From: Christensenella sp. UBA3944
GTDB lineage: Bacteria; Bacillota; Clostridia; Christensenellales; DTU072
Length of the DNA: 15,566 bases
Assembly: GCA_002385605.1 (NCBI GenBank)
Contig: DGDU01000002.1
Location: 1-15,566 of the forward strand
Reading direction: 5' to 3'
Position 1 is the stretch's first letter. Each line of letters begins with the position of its first letter. Position numbers and translations under genes: made by a program. Positions 1 through 7,695 of the stretch are shown in pieces. The notes under the pieces are model-generated. The model was given only the letters and a program-made list of their open reading frames with translations, was not told the origin of the DNA and did no database searches.

Positions 1-13
1 CTTTGGAGGATAT

Positions 14-2434
14 ATGGATTCCGAAAGATATGCAGGGTATAACGGGCTTTCTCCCGAGGAGATTCAGAAGCGGATAGCCGAGGGCAAGGTTAACGGCGAC
101 CAGAATATAAAGACAAAGAGCGTCGCCCGGATTTTCAGGACAAACATCGTTACCTTTTTTAACTTCCTGTTTTTAGCGTTTGCGATAATTCTATTATTCT
201 TTATGGATTACGAGGGCGGGAAACCCAAGGTTTCTAACATCTCCAACTTCGGCTTTCTCGGCGTCATATTCGTAAACCTCATAATAGGGATAGCGCAGGA
301 GCTTAACGCGAAACGCACGATAGACAAGTTGTCCCTTCTTTCGGCGCCAAAGGTAACCGTCCTGAGAGGCGGCAAAGAAGAGGATATTGCGTTAAAAGAC
401 ATCGTCATGGACGACCTTGTTATACTTTCCGCGGGCAGGCAGATTTGCGCCGACTCCGAGCTTATAGAAGGCTCCGTAGAAGTTAACGAATCCCTGATCA
501 CGGGCGAGCCCGACGCCATACCCAAGGCAAAGGGCGACGAGGTTTTGTCGGGAAGCTTTGTGGTATCGGGTAACGCCCTGGCCCGCGTAATAAGGGTAGG
601 CAAAGACAACTATGCAACCAAAATTTCTGCGGGCGCGAAGTACATAAAGCCCAACAACAGCGAGATTTACAAGGCGCTGTCGAGGTTTATAAAGCTCATG
701 GCTTTCATAATCATACCTTTGGGGTTTGCCCTTTTCGGGGTAAAGTATTGGGGGCACGGCAACGCCCTGAACGACACCGTAGTCACCGTAATAGGCACGC
801 TTATCGGTATGATACCCAGCGGCTTAATGCTTCTCACCTCTGCCGTGTTCTGCGTTAGCGTCATAAGGCTTGCCAAGCACAAAACCTACGCGCAGGACTT
901 ATACTGCGCCGAGTCCCTTGCCCGAATAAATGTGCTTTGCCTGGACAAAACGGGCACGATAACCGAGGGCAACATGGAAGTCCTCTCAATAGACCCCAAA
1001 ATCGGGGAGGAAGAGTTTTTATCGATAGCCAAAAACCTTCTCGAAGCCACGGGCGACGCCAATCCCACGGCGAACGCGATTAAAGAATATACCAAAGATA
1101 TAAAAGTAACGGCGCGGGCCGACTCGGCTGTCCCCTTCTCCTCGCAAAGAAAGTGGAGCGCCGCCTCGTTCGGGAATACCGTCTACGCCTTAGGGGCGGC
1201 GGAAACCGTTCTTAATAAAGTTGGCGCTAGGACGGCGGCGTTTATAAAAAAAGAATCCGAAAAAGGCAACCGCGTATTGGTACTCGCCGGCTTCAAAGGC
1301 GCGATAAAAGAAAACAAGCTGCCCGGGGCGGCAAAGCTTCTCGGGACGATAGTGCTTTCGGACAAAATCCGCAAAGAAGCCCCCGATACCTTAAGGTTTT
1401 TCGCCGAGCAGGGCGTCGACATCCGTATAATCTCGGGCGACAACGCGCTAACCGTAAAATGCATAGCCCAGAGGGCGGGCTTGCAGGATGCCGACAGCTA
1501 TGTGGACGCCGCCACTCTTAAAACGGACGAAGATATTAACGAGGCCGTGGGCAAATACAAGGTGTTCGGCAGGGTTACCCCCGACCAAAAACTTAAGATA
1601 GTCAAGGCGCTAAAAGCGCAGGGCAAGGTTGTGGGCATGACGGGCGACGGCGTTAACGATGTCCTCGCCTTAAGAGAGGCGGACTGCTCGGTCGCCATGG
1701 CAAGCGGAAGCGACGCCGCGAAGAATGTCTCCCAGCTCGTGCTTTTAGACAACAACTTCGCCTCTATGCCCAAGGTAGTCGCCGAGGGCAGGCGAAGCAT
1801 AAATAACCTCGAGCGCTCGGCTTCGCTGTTCCTTGTAAAAACGGGGTACTCCTTCCTGTTTGCCCTTGTGTTTATGCTTCTTTCGGCGGAGCTTCCCTTC
1901 CAGCCCAAGCACCTCACGATTATAGGCACGCTTACTATAGGCGTGCCGTCCTATATCCTTGCCCTGGAGCCCAACAAAGAAATCATCACGGGCAAATTCT
2001 TCAATAAGGTAATACGCAACTCCTTCCCCGCCTCGCTCACCGTCGCGGCTGCGGTTGTGGCAATCTCTCTCGCCTCAAGGCTGTTCCCCGACACCATAAC
2101 CTCAGACGATGTCTCGACGATGTGCACGATAGTTACCTTCCTTCTCGGGCTGTGCTACATCGCCAAAATCTCCTACCCCTTCAACTTTGTCAGGGTTGTC
2201 CTTATCCTCGCCCTCGCCGGCGCCTTCGTCGCCGTATTCTTTGCCGATTTCGGCTTCATGCGCCTGGCTTCCTTCTTCGGGCTGTCGACCGGCTTCAACC
2301 GGGATATGCTCATAATCCTCATCCCCGTCGCGGTGCTGTCGGTGCCCCTCTTTGCCGCCCTGTACATCGTGATGAAGAAGCTCGACAAGTCCGACCTTCT
2401 CGACAAGGCGCTCGAAAAGCTCAAGATAAACTAA
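14..2434 (+). CDS. P-type cation-transporting ATPase, CtpE-like
   Basis: An 806-residue membrane ATPase that should pump a cation, most likely Ca2+, across the cytoplasmic membrane through an aspartyl-phosphate intermediate. Visible parts, in order: N-terminal membrane pair (about 45-100), actuator domain with TGEP (163-166), membrane segments around 225-285 with PSGL (268-271), phosphorylation motif DKTGT with Asp311, a short nucleotide-binding domain, the hinge motif TGDGVND (543-549), and a C-terminal six-helix region (about 605-787). There is no N-terminal heavy-metal domain and no CPC motif, which argues against a Cu/Zn/Cd pump. The layout and the M5-M6 sequences (NLERSASLFLVKT; TIGVPSYILALEPN) resemble the CtpE group. 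The start ATG has GGAGGA four bases upstream. Family membership is clear from the motifs. The Ca2+ assignment is inference from CtpE, and the usual PEGL of M4 reads PSGL here. The gene seems to stand alone; its promoter lies outside the window. Confidence 0.9.
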   Translation: MDSERYAGYNGLSPEEIQKRIAEGKVNGDQNIKTKSVARIFRTNIVTFFNFLFLAFAIILLFFMDYEGGKPKVSNISNFGFLGVIFVNLIIGIAQELNAKRTIDKLSLLSAPKVTVLRGGKEEDIALKDIVMDDLVILSAGRQICADSELIEGSVEVNESLITGEPDAIPKAKGDEVLSGSFVVSGNALARVIRVGKDNYATKISAGAKYIKPNNSEIYKALSRFIKLMAFIIIPLGFALFGVKYWGHGNALNDTVVTVIGTLIGMIPSGLMLLTSAVFCVSVIRLAKHKTYAQDLYCAESLARINVLCLDKTGTITEGNMEVLSIDPKIGEEEFLSIAKNLLEATGDANPTANAIKEYTKDIKVTARADSAVPFSSQRKWSAASFGNTVYALGAAETVLNKVGARTAAFIKKESEKGNRVLVLAGFKGAIKENKLPGAAKLLGTIVLSDKIRKEAPDTLRFFAEQGVDIRIISGDNALTVKCIAQRAGLQDADSYVDAATLKTDEDINEAVGKYKVFGRVTPDQKLKIVKALKAQGKVVGMTGDGVNDVLALREADCSVAMASGSDAAKNVSQLVLLDNNFASMPKVVAEGRRSINNLERSASLFLVKTGYSFLFALVFMLLSAELPFQPKHLTIIGTLTIGVPSYILALEPNKEIITGKFFNKVIRNSFPASLTVAAAVVAISLASRLFPDTITSDDVSTMCTIVTFLLGLCYIAKISYPFNFVRVVLILALAGAFVAVFFADFGFMRLASFFGLSTGFNRDMLIILIPVAVLSVPLFAALYIVMKKLDKSDLLDKALEKLKIN

Positions 2435-2664
2435 GGGATTACAGCCCGCCCAAGCGACATATTTCGGCAAATATCGGCAAATCGAAAACGGGAAGGCTTC
2501 AATCGACAAATAACGGCATAAAACGGCAGGATTCCCGCCTTCCCTTTAAGTATATTAAAAACTACGCAGTTTTGCATTTTTTGGCCGTTTTTTATTAAAA
2601 TTTTGATATGCGAAAATTGCCGCAACTTGCCGAAAAATGTTATATTTCGTCCGCTGAAAATACT
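2435..2664. other. Convergent intergenic gap, no gene seen
   Basis: AT-rich spacer after the P-type ATPase gene and before the terminator of the leftward genes. No open frame here has a ribosome binding site. Two weak elements could end the ATPase transcript: an 8-bp stem (2490-2497 with 2537-2544, GGGAAGGC/GCCTTCCC) whose loop is a long 39 bases, followed by TTTAAG; and a 6-bp AT-rich stem (2558-2563 with 2568-2573) followed by GCATTTTTT. Neither is convincing alone. A short direct repeat TCGGCAAAT occurs at 2464-2472 and 2474-2482. Confidence 0.4.
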
Positions 2665-2689
2665 AAGGGGCTGTCTGTGACAGCCCCTT
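2665..2689 (-). terminator. Rho-independent terminator of the decarboxylase subunit genes
   Basis: A perfect 11-bp GC-rich stem (AAGGGGCTGTC pairing with GACAGCCCCTT) with a 3-base loop lies 19 bases beyond the stop codon of the leftward 66-residue gene. Read on the minus strand it is followed by AGTATTTTC, a modest U-tract. On the plus strand the following bases are CGCGTTACTG, so it fits the leftward transcript better. It may still act for both convergent units. Confidence 0.7.
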
Positions 2690-2707
2690 CGCGTTACTGA
2701 ATCCGCG

Positions 2708-2908
2708 CTATTTTTTCTTGAAGAACCCTTTGATTTTTTGCGCCACGGCCTTTCTCTTATCCTCGACCGTAACTATGTTCAACACTGTGACGACGATATA
2801 AATTATGCCTATAACAAGGAATATGCCAAGCATCCCTTTCCATGTAATATCCAGCGCTTTAACGGTATTTTTAAGGTTATCGGCAAAAGCTGAAAGCATA
2901 GTATTCAT
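2708..2908 (-). CDS. OadG-like small membrane subunit (66 aa)
   Basis: A 66-residue protein with an amphipathic N-terminus, one clear transmembrane segment (about residues 26-47, GMLGIFLVIGIIYIVVTVLN) and a strongly basic cytoplasmic C-terminus ending KGFFKKK. This layout is that of OadG/gamma- or delta-like subunits, which hold the soluble carboxyltransferase and biotin parts to the membrane beta subunit in Na+-pumping decarboxylases. It is shorter than classical OadG, and the long Pro/Ala linker is missing. The gene starts 12 bases after the stop codon of the beta-subunit gene, with GGAGG (2916-2920) 7 bases before its ATG, so the two genes are surely cotranscribed. The role is assigned from topology and neighbourhood; sequence identity to characterised subunits cannot be judged by eye. 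Confidence 0.72.
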   Translation of the reverse strand: MNTMLSAFADNLKNTVKALDITWKGMLGIFLVIGIIYIVVTVLNIVTVEDKRKAVAQKIKGFFKKK

Positions 2909-2920
2909 ATTATTACCTCC

Positions 2921-4057
2921 TTAAATACCGAGCATCGCGGGCACGATCGAAAGTATAATGCCGCCCGCTACAACCGAGGCAACCTGCCCCGAAACATTGG
3001 CGCCAACCGCGTGCATTAAAAGGTGGTTGGTGGGGTCGGCCTCAAGCCCGAGCTTTTGTATAACCCTCGCCGACATCGGGAACGCCGATATTCCCGCCCC
3101 GCCGATCATGGGATTTATCTTCTTGCTTTGGGGAAGGAACACATTTACGAGTTTTGCAAACAGCACGCCGCCTATCGTGTCGAACACAAAGGCAAACAGG
3201 CCGAGACCCATAATAGCGAGGGTCTGCCATCTGACGAATTGGTCCGCCTTCATCGAGGCGGCAATCGTCACGCCGAGAAGCAGGGTAATGAGGTTTGCCA
3301 GCGTCTTCTGGGCGGTCTCTGAGAGGTTGTCCAGAACGCCGCACTCGCGTATGAGGTTACCGAGCATAAGCATACCGACGAGGGAGACCGAAGCGGGGGC
3401 GATGAGGCCTGCTATAACGGTTACCACGATGGGGAAGATTATCTTGGTCGTCTTGGTTACCGTAGCGGGGCTGTAGGGCATATGCAAGGCGCGCTCCTTC
3501 TTTGTGGTTACCGCCTTGATAGCCATGGGCTGGATTATGGGCACCAGTGCCATATACGAGTACGCCGCCACCATTATGGCTCCCAGGTATCCGCTTTTAA
3601 AGGTTCGGGCTACCAAAATCGAAGTGGGGCCGTCCGCCGCGCCGATTATGCCAATCGAGGAAGCGTCGGCGAGATTGAAGCCTATAAGCGAGGCAAGTAT
3701 TATCGTTATGAATATGCCCACTTGAGCGGCCGCGCCGAAGAACAGCAGTTTGGGGTTGGAAAGCAGGGGCCCGAAGTCTATCATCGCGCCTATGCCGATG
3801 AAGAGAAGCAGGGGGAAGGCTTCGGCCTGGCCGATACCGAGATCGAACAGCCAATCCAGTATTCCCTCGGCTCCTATCGCGCCCGAGAAGGGCAGGTTGA
3901 CGAGAATGGCGCCAAAGCCCATGGGAAGAAGGAGAGCGGGCTCCATATCCTTTTTGATCGCGAGATAAATGAGCAATATGCCTACCGCCCACATGACAAT
4001 CATTTTCCAGCCGTCGCCCGAGAACAACTCTACGACGCCGTTAACCAAGAAATCCAT
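2921..4057 (-). CDS. Na+-translocating decarboxylase beta subunit (GcdB/OadB/MmdB family)
   Basis: A 378-residue polytopic membrane protein that couples decarboxylation of carboxybiotin to Na+ export in glutaconyl-CoA, methylmalonyl-CoA or oxaloacetate decarboxylase. Recognisable family blocks are GIGAMIDFGPLLSNP (88-102), SSIGIIGAADGPTSI (133-147) with the Na+-pathway aspartate Asp142, GGAGISAFPMSAR (319-331) and GANVSGQVASVVAGG (352-366) with the conserved Asn354. The length is normal for the family. The chosen ATG (4055-4057) has AGGAG at 4066-4070 with 8-base spacing. An in-frame ATG 51 bases further upstream lacks such a site and would fall at the very 5' end of the predicted transcript. 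Which decarboxylase it serves cannot be told: no carboxyltransferase alpha subunit or biotin carrier gene is in the window, so the soluble partners must be encoded elsewhere. Confidence 0.93.
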   Translation of the reverse strand: MDFLVNGVVELFSGDGWKMIVMWAVGILLIYLAIKKDMEPALLLPMGFGAILVNLPFSGAIGAEGILDWLFDLGIGQAEAFPLLLFIGIGAMIDFGPLLSNPKLLFFGAAAQVGIFITIILASLIGFNLADASSIGIIGAADGPTSILVARTFKSGYLGAIMVAAYSYMALVPIIQPMAIKAVTTKKERALHMPYSPATVTKTTKIIFPIVVTVIAGLIAPASVSLVGMLMLGNLIRECGVLDNLSETAQKTLANLITLLLGVTIAASMKADQFVRWQTLAIMGLGLFAFVFDTIGGVLFAKLVNVFLPQSKKINPMIGGAGISAFPMSARVIQKLGLEADPTNHLLMHAVGANVSGQVASVVAGGIILSIVPAMLGI

Positions 4058-4124
4058 AAGGCATACTCCTAAGACAATCTGGGGAACGCAAAAACAGGTA
4101 GAACCCAAACATTCCTCATGATAC

Positions 4125-4153
4125 AGTATACCCCCAAATTACGCCAAACGCAA
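4125..4153 (-). promoter_or_regulatory. Sigma-A type promoter for the decarboxylase subunit genes
   Basis: On the minus strand TTGCGT (4148-4153) and TATACT (4125-4130) are separated by 17 bases. The -10 box matches five of six consensus bases; the -35 box matches only in TTG. Transcription would begin near 4118, giving a leader of about 60 bases before the ATG at 4057. Confidence 0.55.
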
Positions 4154-4299
4154 CACTTTTTTTGCCCCGTAAAATCTTTTTTTGCGCTTTAAAAGATATA
4201 TAAAAAGCCGCGAAAAACAGTTTGGCGCGCAGGCTATAAGGGCGTAAAGGGTAACAATCGGGGCGCGAAATTAGTATTATGTATTAGGGGCAGAAAGCG

Positions 4300-4319
4300 G
4301 TCATAAGAATAGTTATGAC
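4300..4319. promoter_or_regulatory. Spaced dyad GTCATAA-N6-TTATGAC, possible operator
   Basis: Two perfect 7-base half-sites in inverted orientation, separated by 6 bases. The half-site spacing resembles sites of CRP/FNR-family dimers, but the half-site sequence does not match a consensus I know. It lies about 150 bases upstream of the leftward promoter and about 180 bases upstream of the rightward one, so it could act on either. Operator function is inference. Confidence 0.35.
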
Positions 4320-4355
4320 AATACACCATACATCGGAAAATCTCCCGGCCCTCTT

Positions 4356-4377
4356 AGCTGTCCGTGCACGGACAGCT
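4356..4377. repeat. 22-bp perfect palindrome / hairpin
   Basis: AGCTGTCCGTG followed directly by its exact reverse complement, then TTTATTATT on the plus strand. As RNA it folds to a stable stem with a small loop, and the T-rich sequence after it gives it a terminator look for a rightward transcript. No gene or recognised promoter upstream would use it. The alternatives are a terminator of a small RNA or a protein-binding palindrome. Confidence 0.45.
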
Positions 4378-4497
4378 TTATTATTCCGCTAATTTTAACC
4401 GATAGAGGGTTTATATTTGGTGTTTTGCCGCGGTATTCGTCAGCTGGGCGGAGAAGAGGTTTACGATTTGATACAGGCAGCCGATTGATTATGTTCA

Positions 4498-4526
4498 TTG
4501 ACATTTTTTTATTAAACTAGTATAAT
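4498..4526 (+). promoter_or_regulatory. Consensus sigma-A promoter of the esterase-exporter operon
   Basis: TTGACA (4498-4503) and TATAAT (4521-4526) are both full consensus matches with the ideal 17-base spacer, and a T-run follows the -35 box. Transcription should start near 4533, about 64 bases before the esterase ATG. It is the only evident promoter before the terminator at 11342, so it probably drives all five genes. A promoter this close to consensus suggests high basal output or control by a repressor. Confidence 0.88.
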
Positions 4527-4554
4527 GCAAATACATATTCTCATTTAATAGAAG

Positions 4555-4580
4555 AGCCCCGGGAGCCACACTTCCGGGCT
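4555..4580 (+). promoter_or_regulatory. Leader hairpin before the esterase gene
   Basis: AGCCC pairs with GGGCT and GGGAG with CTTCC, with one bulged C and a 5-base loop. It is followed by TTTATAAGG. It lies between the predicted transcription start and the ribosome binding site (AGGGAG, 4586-4591). It may be an attenuator, a stabilising 5' structure or an inefficient terminator; the short U-tract makes full termination unlikely. Confidence 0.45.
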
Positions 4581-4596
4581 TTATAAGGGAGAAAGC

Positions 4597-5505
4597 ATGC
4601 ATAGTTCCAGGGTTTTTTTCAAGATTAGCGACATATTCAACCATCCTCTGAGAAACTATAAAAGGTTTTCGGGCGTGAAGGTTGAGAGAAACCTTGTGTT
4701 TGACGGGCGCTTCGGCAAGTTCACAAAGGCGGACATTTATTATGCCCCGAGCGATAAGCCCCTTCCCGTTTTTGTCAATGTGCACGGCGGCGGGTTTGTC
4801 TGCGGCGACAAAAAGTACAGAAGCGGTATTGCAAGGCTAATAGCCTCCAACGGCTGGTTTGTCGTTAATGTGAACTACAGGCTCGCCCCAAAATATACAT
4901 ACCCCGCGCCGACCGAGGATGTCATAAACGCCCTTAACTTCGTAAACACGCTTAAGGATAAATACAACATTGACACCAAAAAGATAGTGCTTTCGGGCGA
5001 CTCGGCGGGCGGGTACTACGCCGCGCACGCCGCGGCGGCAACCTTCAGCCCCGAGCTTCGTGCGATGCTCAACCTTCCCGAATACACGGGCGAGAAAATA
5101 AGGTCGCTGCTTACCTTCTGCGCGCCGTTCAATCTCGAGAAGTGCTTTACCAAAAAGACGCCGCTCGGGATTTCCACCGATATTACAAACTGCGTTTTCG
5201 GGACTAAGTTCAGGGGCTACGGCTACGAGTTCCCCGAGAGGCAAAGCTCGAATGTCTTAAACTTTGTAAATAAGGATTGGTGCGAGGTGTTTATCTCGGC
5301 CGCCGAAAGGGACAGCTTCTGCGGCGGGCAGGTCGAGGCGATGAAGGAAAAGCTGGAGGCCTGCGGAGTAAAGGCTCAAACATATATAGCTTCGATGAAG
5401 GGCGACTCCCATTGCTCGCATCTTCTGCCGTTTATGAAGGGCAGCAAGGCCAACATGGAAGCCGTACTCAAATACCTGGAGGGTATAAGGAATGAAAAGG
5501 CGTGA
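4597..5505 (+). CDS. Alpha/beta-hydrolase esterase, hormone-sensitive lipase family
   Basis: A 302-residue cytoplasmic hydrolase expected to cleave carboxylic esters, such as acetyl or short acyl groups. It shows the family IV (HSL) signatures: the oxyanion-hole motif HGGG (63-66), the NYRLAP block (93-98) and the nucleophile motif GDSAGG with Ser136. Likely remaining triad members are Asp239 in the AERDS segment and His272 in the GDSHCSH segment. No signal peptide is visible. The start ATG has AGGGAG 5 bases upstream. It is the first gene of a five-gene operon, and its last 14 bases overlap the next gene, so translation is probably coupled. The substrate is unknown. The company of two sugar-type dehydrogenases suggests deacylation of a carbohydrate or similar compound, which is inference. 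Confidence 0.9.
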   Translation: MHSSRVFFKISDIFNHPLRNYKRFSGVKVERNLVFDGRFGKFTKADIYYAPSDKPLPVFVNVHGGGFVCGDKKYRSGIARLIASNGWFVVNVNYRLAPKYTYPAPTEDVINALNFVNTLKDKYNIDTKKIVLSGDSAGGYYAAHAAAATFSPELRAMLNLPEYTGEKIRSLLTFCAPFNLEKCFTKKTPLGISTDITNCVFGTKFRGYGYEFPERQSSNVLNFVNKDWCEVFISAAERDSFCGGQVEAMKEKLEACGVKAQTYIASMKGDSHCSHLLPFMKGSKANMEAVLKYLEGIRNEKA

Positions 5506-6565
5506 GGCCGTGGACAAAATCAAGCTTGCCATAATAGGCTACGGCGGCATGGGGCATTGGCACCGCGTAAGAATGGCGCTTAGCGGCTACATAGATGTGG
5601 TTGGCGCATACGACATCGACCCCGAGGCCCGCAAGAGGGCAACCCTGTGGAGGCTTAAGGCGTATGAGTCCGCCGGGGAACTCATGGCGGACAAGGAAGT
5701 GGAGGCGGTGCTTATCGCAACCCCCAACGACTCGCACGAGTATTACACGCTGATGGCTGCGGCGGCAAAAAAGCACATAATCTGCGAAAAACCCGTCACC
5801 CTGGGAAGCGAAAGTTTGCAAAGAATGATTGACGCGGCCAACCAAAACGGAGTAATATTTACCGTACACCAAAACCGCAGGTGGGACGGAGACTATCTTA
5901 AGGCCAAATATATTATGAACTGCCCCGAGATGGGCAAGGTATACAGGATAATATCCGATGTATCGTCCTCGCACGGGCTGCCGGGCGCCTGGCGCAAGGA
6001 TAAGTCCAAGGGCGGCGGAATGCTCTGGGACTGGGGCGTGCACCTCATAGACCAGCTCATTAACGCCATAGACAGCCCCGTTGTGGCGGTAAGCTGCAGG
6101 GCCGACTTCGTATACGGGTTTGATGTAGACGACGGAATAGATATGTTTTTGGATTTCGCCGACGGCACCGAGGGGCATATAGTAATAAACACCAACGATT
6201 TCAAGCCTTACCCTCGCTGGAAAATCTTCGGCACCAACGGCACGGGCATCGTAAAGAGCTGGAACAGCCGCGGCAAGATGGTTATCGTGCGCGAGAGGTT
6301 CGACCGCAAGAACAAGGGCATAGACGCCGGCAACGGCTTCACAAAGACGATGGCAGACAGAAGCAAGAGCACTATACGCACCGTGCGGCTTAAGAAAAAG
6401 GACGCCCCTCCCAGAAAGCCCGCCTTTTATGAGGGGTTCTATAACACGGTCAGGAAGGGCGAGCCCCTGCTTGTATCCCACGAGAGCGTCATGCGCTGCA
6501 TGAAGATAATGGAGGCGGGATTTAAGTCCATCGCCGAAAAAAATGTCATAAAAACCGAAATATAA
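5492..6565 (+). CDS. Gfo/Idh/MocA family oxidoreductase (first of two)
   Basis: A 357-residue NAD(P)-dependent dehydrogenase. It has an N-terminal Rossmann fold with the glycine motif GYGGMGH (16-22), the family motif CEKP (98-101) with the conserved lysine Lys100, and a C-terminal alpha/beta domain with GGGMLWDWGVHLIDQL (174-189), in which His184 and Asp187 fit the usual catalytic positions. Members oxidise, reduce or epimerise sugars, inositols and related polyols. The ATG at 5492 lies inside the end of the esterase gene, with GGAGGG (5478-5483) 8 bases before it. A later GTG at 5511 is possible but has no such site. Only 9 bases separate its stop from the next gene, a paralogous enzyme. 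The substrate cannot be derived from the sequence. Confidence 0.92.
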   Translation: MKRREAVDKIKLAIIGYGGMGHWHRVRMALSGYIDVVGAYDIDPEARKRATLWRLKAYESAGELMADKEVEAVLIATPNDSHEYYTLMAAAAKKHIICEKPVTLGSESLQRMIDAANQNGVIFTVHQNRRWDGDYLKAKYIMNCPEMGKVYRIISDVSSSHGLPGAWRKDKSKGGGMLWDWGVHLIDQLINAIDSPVVAVSCRADFVYGFDVDDGIDMFLDFADGTEGHIVINTNDFKPYPRWKIFGTNGTGIVKSWNSRGKMVIVRERFDRKNKGIDAGNGFTKTMADRSKSTIRTVRLKKKDAPPRKPAFYEGFYNTVRKGEPLLVSHESVMRCMKIMEAGFKSIAEKNVIKTEI

Positions 6566-6574
6566 GGAGCAATT

Positions 6575-7657
6575 ATGGAAAAAATCAGAGTAGCCATAGT
6601 GGGCCTCGGAGGCATCTGCCGTACCGCTCATATACCCGCCTGGCTGTCGGTTGAAGGAGCCGAAATTATAGCGGGCTGCGATATAAACCCCGCAAAATTC
6701 GATATGGCCGAGGAGCTTATAGGGCATAAAATCGGCAGATACACCGATTATAAAGAGCTGATAGATACCGAAAAACCCGATGTAGTGGATATATGCACGC
6801 CAAACTACCTGCACTCGGAGGTTGCCGTATACGCTTTGGACAAGGGCTGCAATGTGTTCTGCGAAAAGCCCGACGCCGTGAGCGTAGCCGAAGTGTTAAA
6901 GATGGCGGAGGCCGAAAAGAGAAGCGGCAAGCGCCTGATGGTTATGAGAAACAACCGCTGGCACCTCTCTTCCAGAGAGCTTAAGGCTAAGATAGACGCC
7001 GGCGAGCTGGGCGACATTTACGCCGCCCGCTGCGGCTGGGTGAGGGTTAGAGGCATACCGGGCAAGGGCGGCTGGTTTACAACAAAAGCTCAGTCCGGCG
7101 GCGGCCCCCTTATCGACCTCGGCGTGCACATGATAGACCTTGCCATCTACCTTATGGGCAACCCCAAGGCGGTGGCGGTGAGCGGCGCGGCCTATACCAA
7201 GTTTGCCGAAAACACCGACAAGGCCGACTCGGTACACAGTTCCTTCGGCGAGGCAAAAGAAGACGGTATCTTTGATGTCGAGGACCTCGCGATGGGCTAC
7301 ATAAGGTTCGACAACGGGGCAAGCCTGCAGATAGAGTTCAGCTGGGCTTCCAACATACCCGCCGAAACAAGGTTTGTAGAGCTTCGCGGCACAAAGAAAG
7401 GCGCGATCTGGAAAAACGGGGCATATACCATATATGGCGCCCGCAAGGCACCCTTTATTAAGACAACTATCGACAGGATAAGGCAGCTTATACATAACGG
7501 CAACGGGCACGCCATAAACATAAGGCACTTTGCCGATGTTATCCGCGGCAAGGAAAGCCCAAACTACACCATAGACCAGGGGATTAACATGATAAAGATT
7601 CTTTGCGCGATTTACGAGTCGGCCAAGACAGGCAAAGAAGTCTTGCTGGGGGAATAG
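6575..7657 (+). CDS. Gfo/Idh/MocA family oxidoreductase (second of two)
   Basis: A 360-residue NAD(P)-dependent dehydrogenase of the same family as the preceding gene. It shows the glycine motif GLGGICR (10-16), CEKP (96-99) with the conserved lysine Lys98, and GGGPLIDLGVHMIDLA (175-190) with His185 and Asp188. A segment near 214-237 (DSVHSS to FDVEDLA) is longer than in the first enzyme. The FDVED motif is common in family members that act on sugars. AAGGAG (6564-6569) overlaps the stop codon of the upstream gene and sits 5 bases before the ATG. The two enzymes differ widely outside the motifs, so they likely do successive or opposite redox steps, not the same step twice. The substrate is unknown. 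Confidence 0.92.
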   Translation: MEKIRVAIVGLGGICRTAHIPAWLSVEGAEIIAGCDINPAKFDMAEELIGHKIGRYTDYKELIDTEKPDVVDICTPNYLHSEVAVYALDKGCNVFCEKPDAVSVAEVLKMAEAEKRSGKRLMVMRNNRWHLSSRELKAKIDAGELGDIYAARCGWVRVRGIPGKGGWFTTKAQSGGGPLIDLGVHMIDLAIYLMGNPKAVAVSGAAYTKFAENTDKADSVHSSFGEAKEDGIFDVEDLAMGYIRFDNGASLQIEFSWASNIPAETRFVELRGTKKGAIWKNGAYTIYGARKAPFIKTTIDRIRQLIHNGNGHAINIRHFADVIRGKESPNYTIDQGINMIKILCAIYESAKTGKEVLLGE

Positions 7658-7695
7658 GAGATTCAGATTTTACCGCTTTAGGAGATTAACACTAT

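Larger units (their letters stand above)
4154..4497. other. Divergent intergenic region without a gene
   Basis: A stretch of 344 bases between two outward-facing promoters. Frames here lack a ribosome binding site and resemble no known protein. It contains two T-runs near 4157-4163 and 4175-4182, a spaced dyad at 4300-4319 and a perfect palindrome at 4356-4377, described separately. The distance is larger than two ordinary promoters need, so a regulator binding region or a short untranslated RNA is possible but not shown. Confidence 0.5.

Noticed and set aside
2464..2482. Direct repeat TCGGCAAAT with a 10-base period after the ATPase gene, considered as an iteron or binding site.
   Set aside because: Only two copies, in a convergent intergenic gap with no promoter or origin features.
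4055..4108. Longer start for the decarboxylase beta subunit at 4108.
   Set aside because: The added residues contain no family sequence and have no ribosome binding site, and the downstream ATG has a good AGGAG.
4313..4504. A minus-strand open frame of 63 codons in the divergent intergenic region.
   Set aside because: No ribosome binding site, composition unlike a protein, and it runs through the palindrome at 4356-4377.
5468..6814. A 448-codon open frame on the minus strand opposite the oxidoreductase genes.
   Set aside because: It is antisense to two well-supported Gfo/Idh/MocA genes, its translation shows no domain, and long antisense frames are expected with this codon usage.
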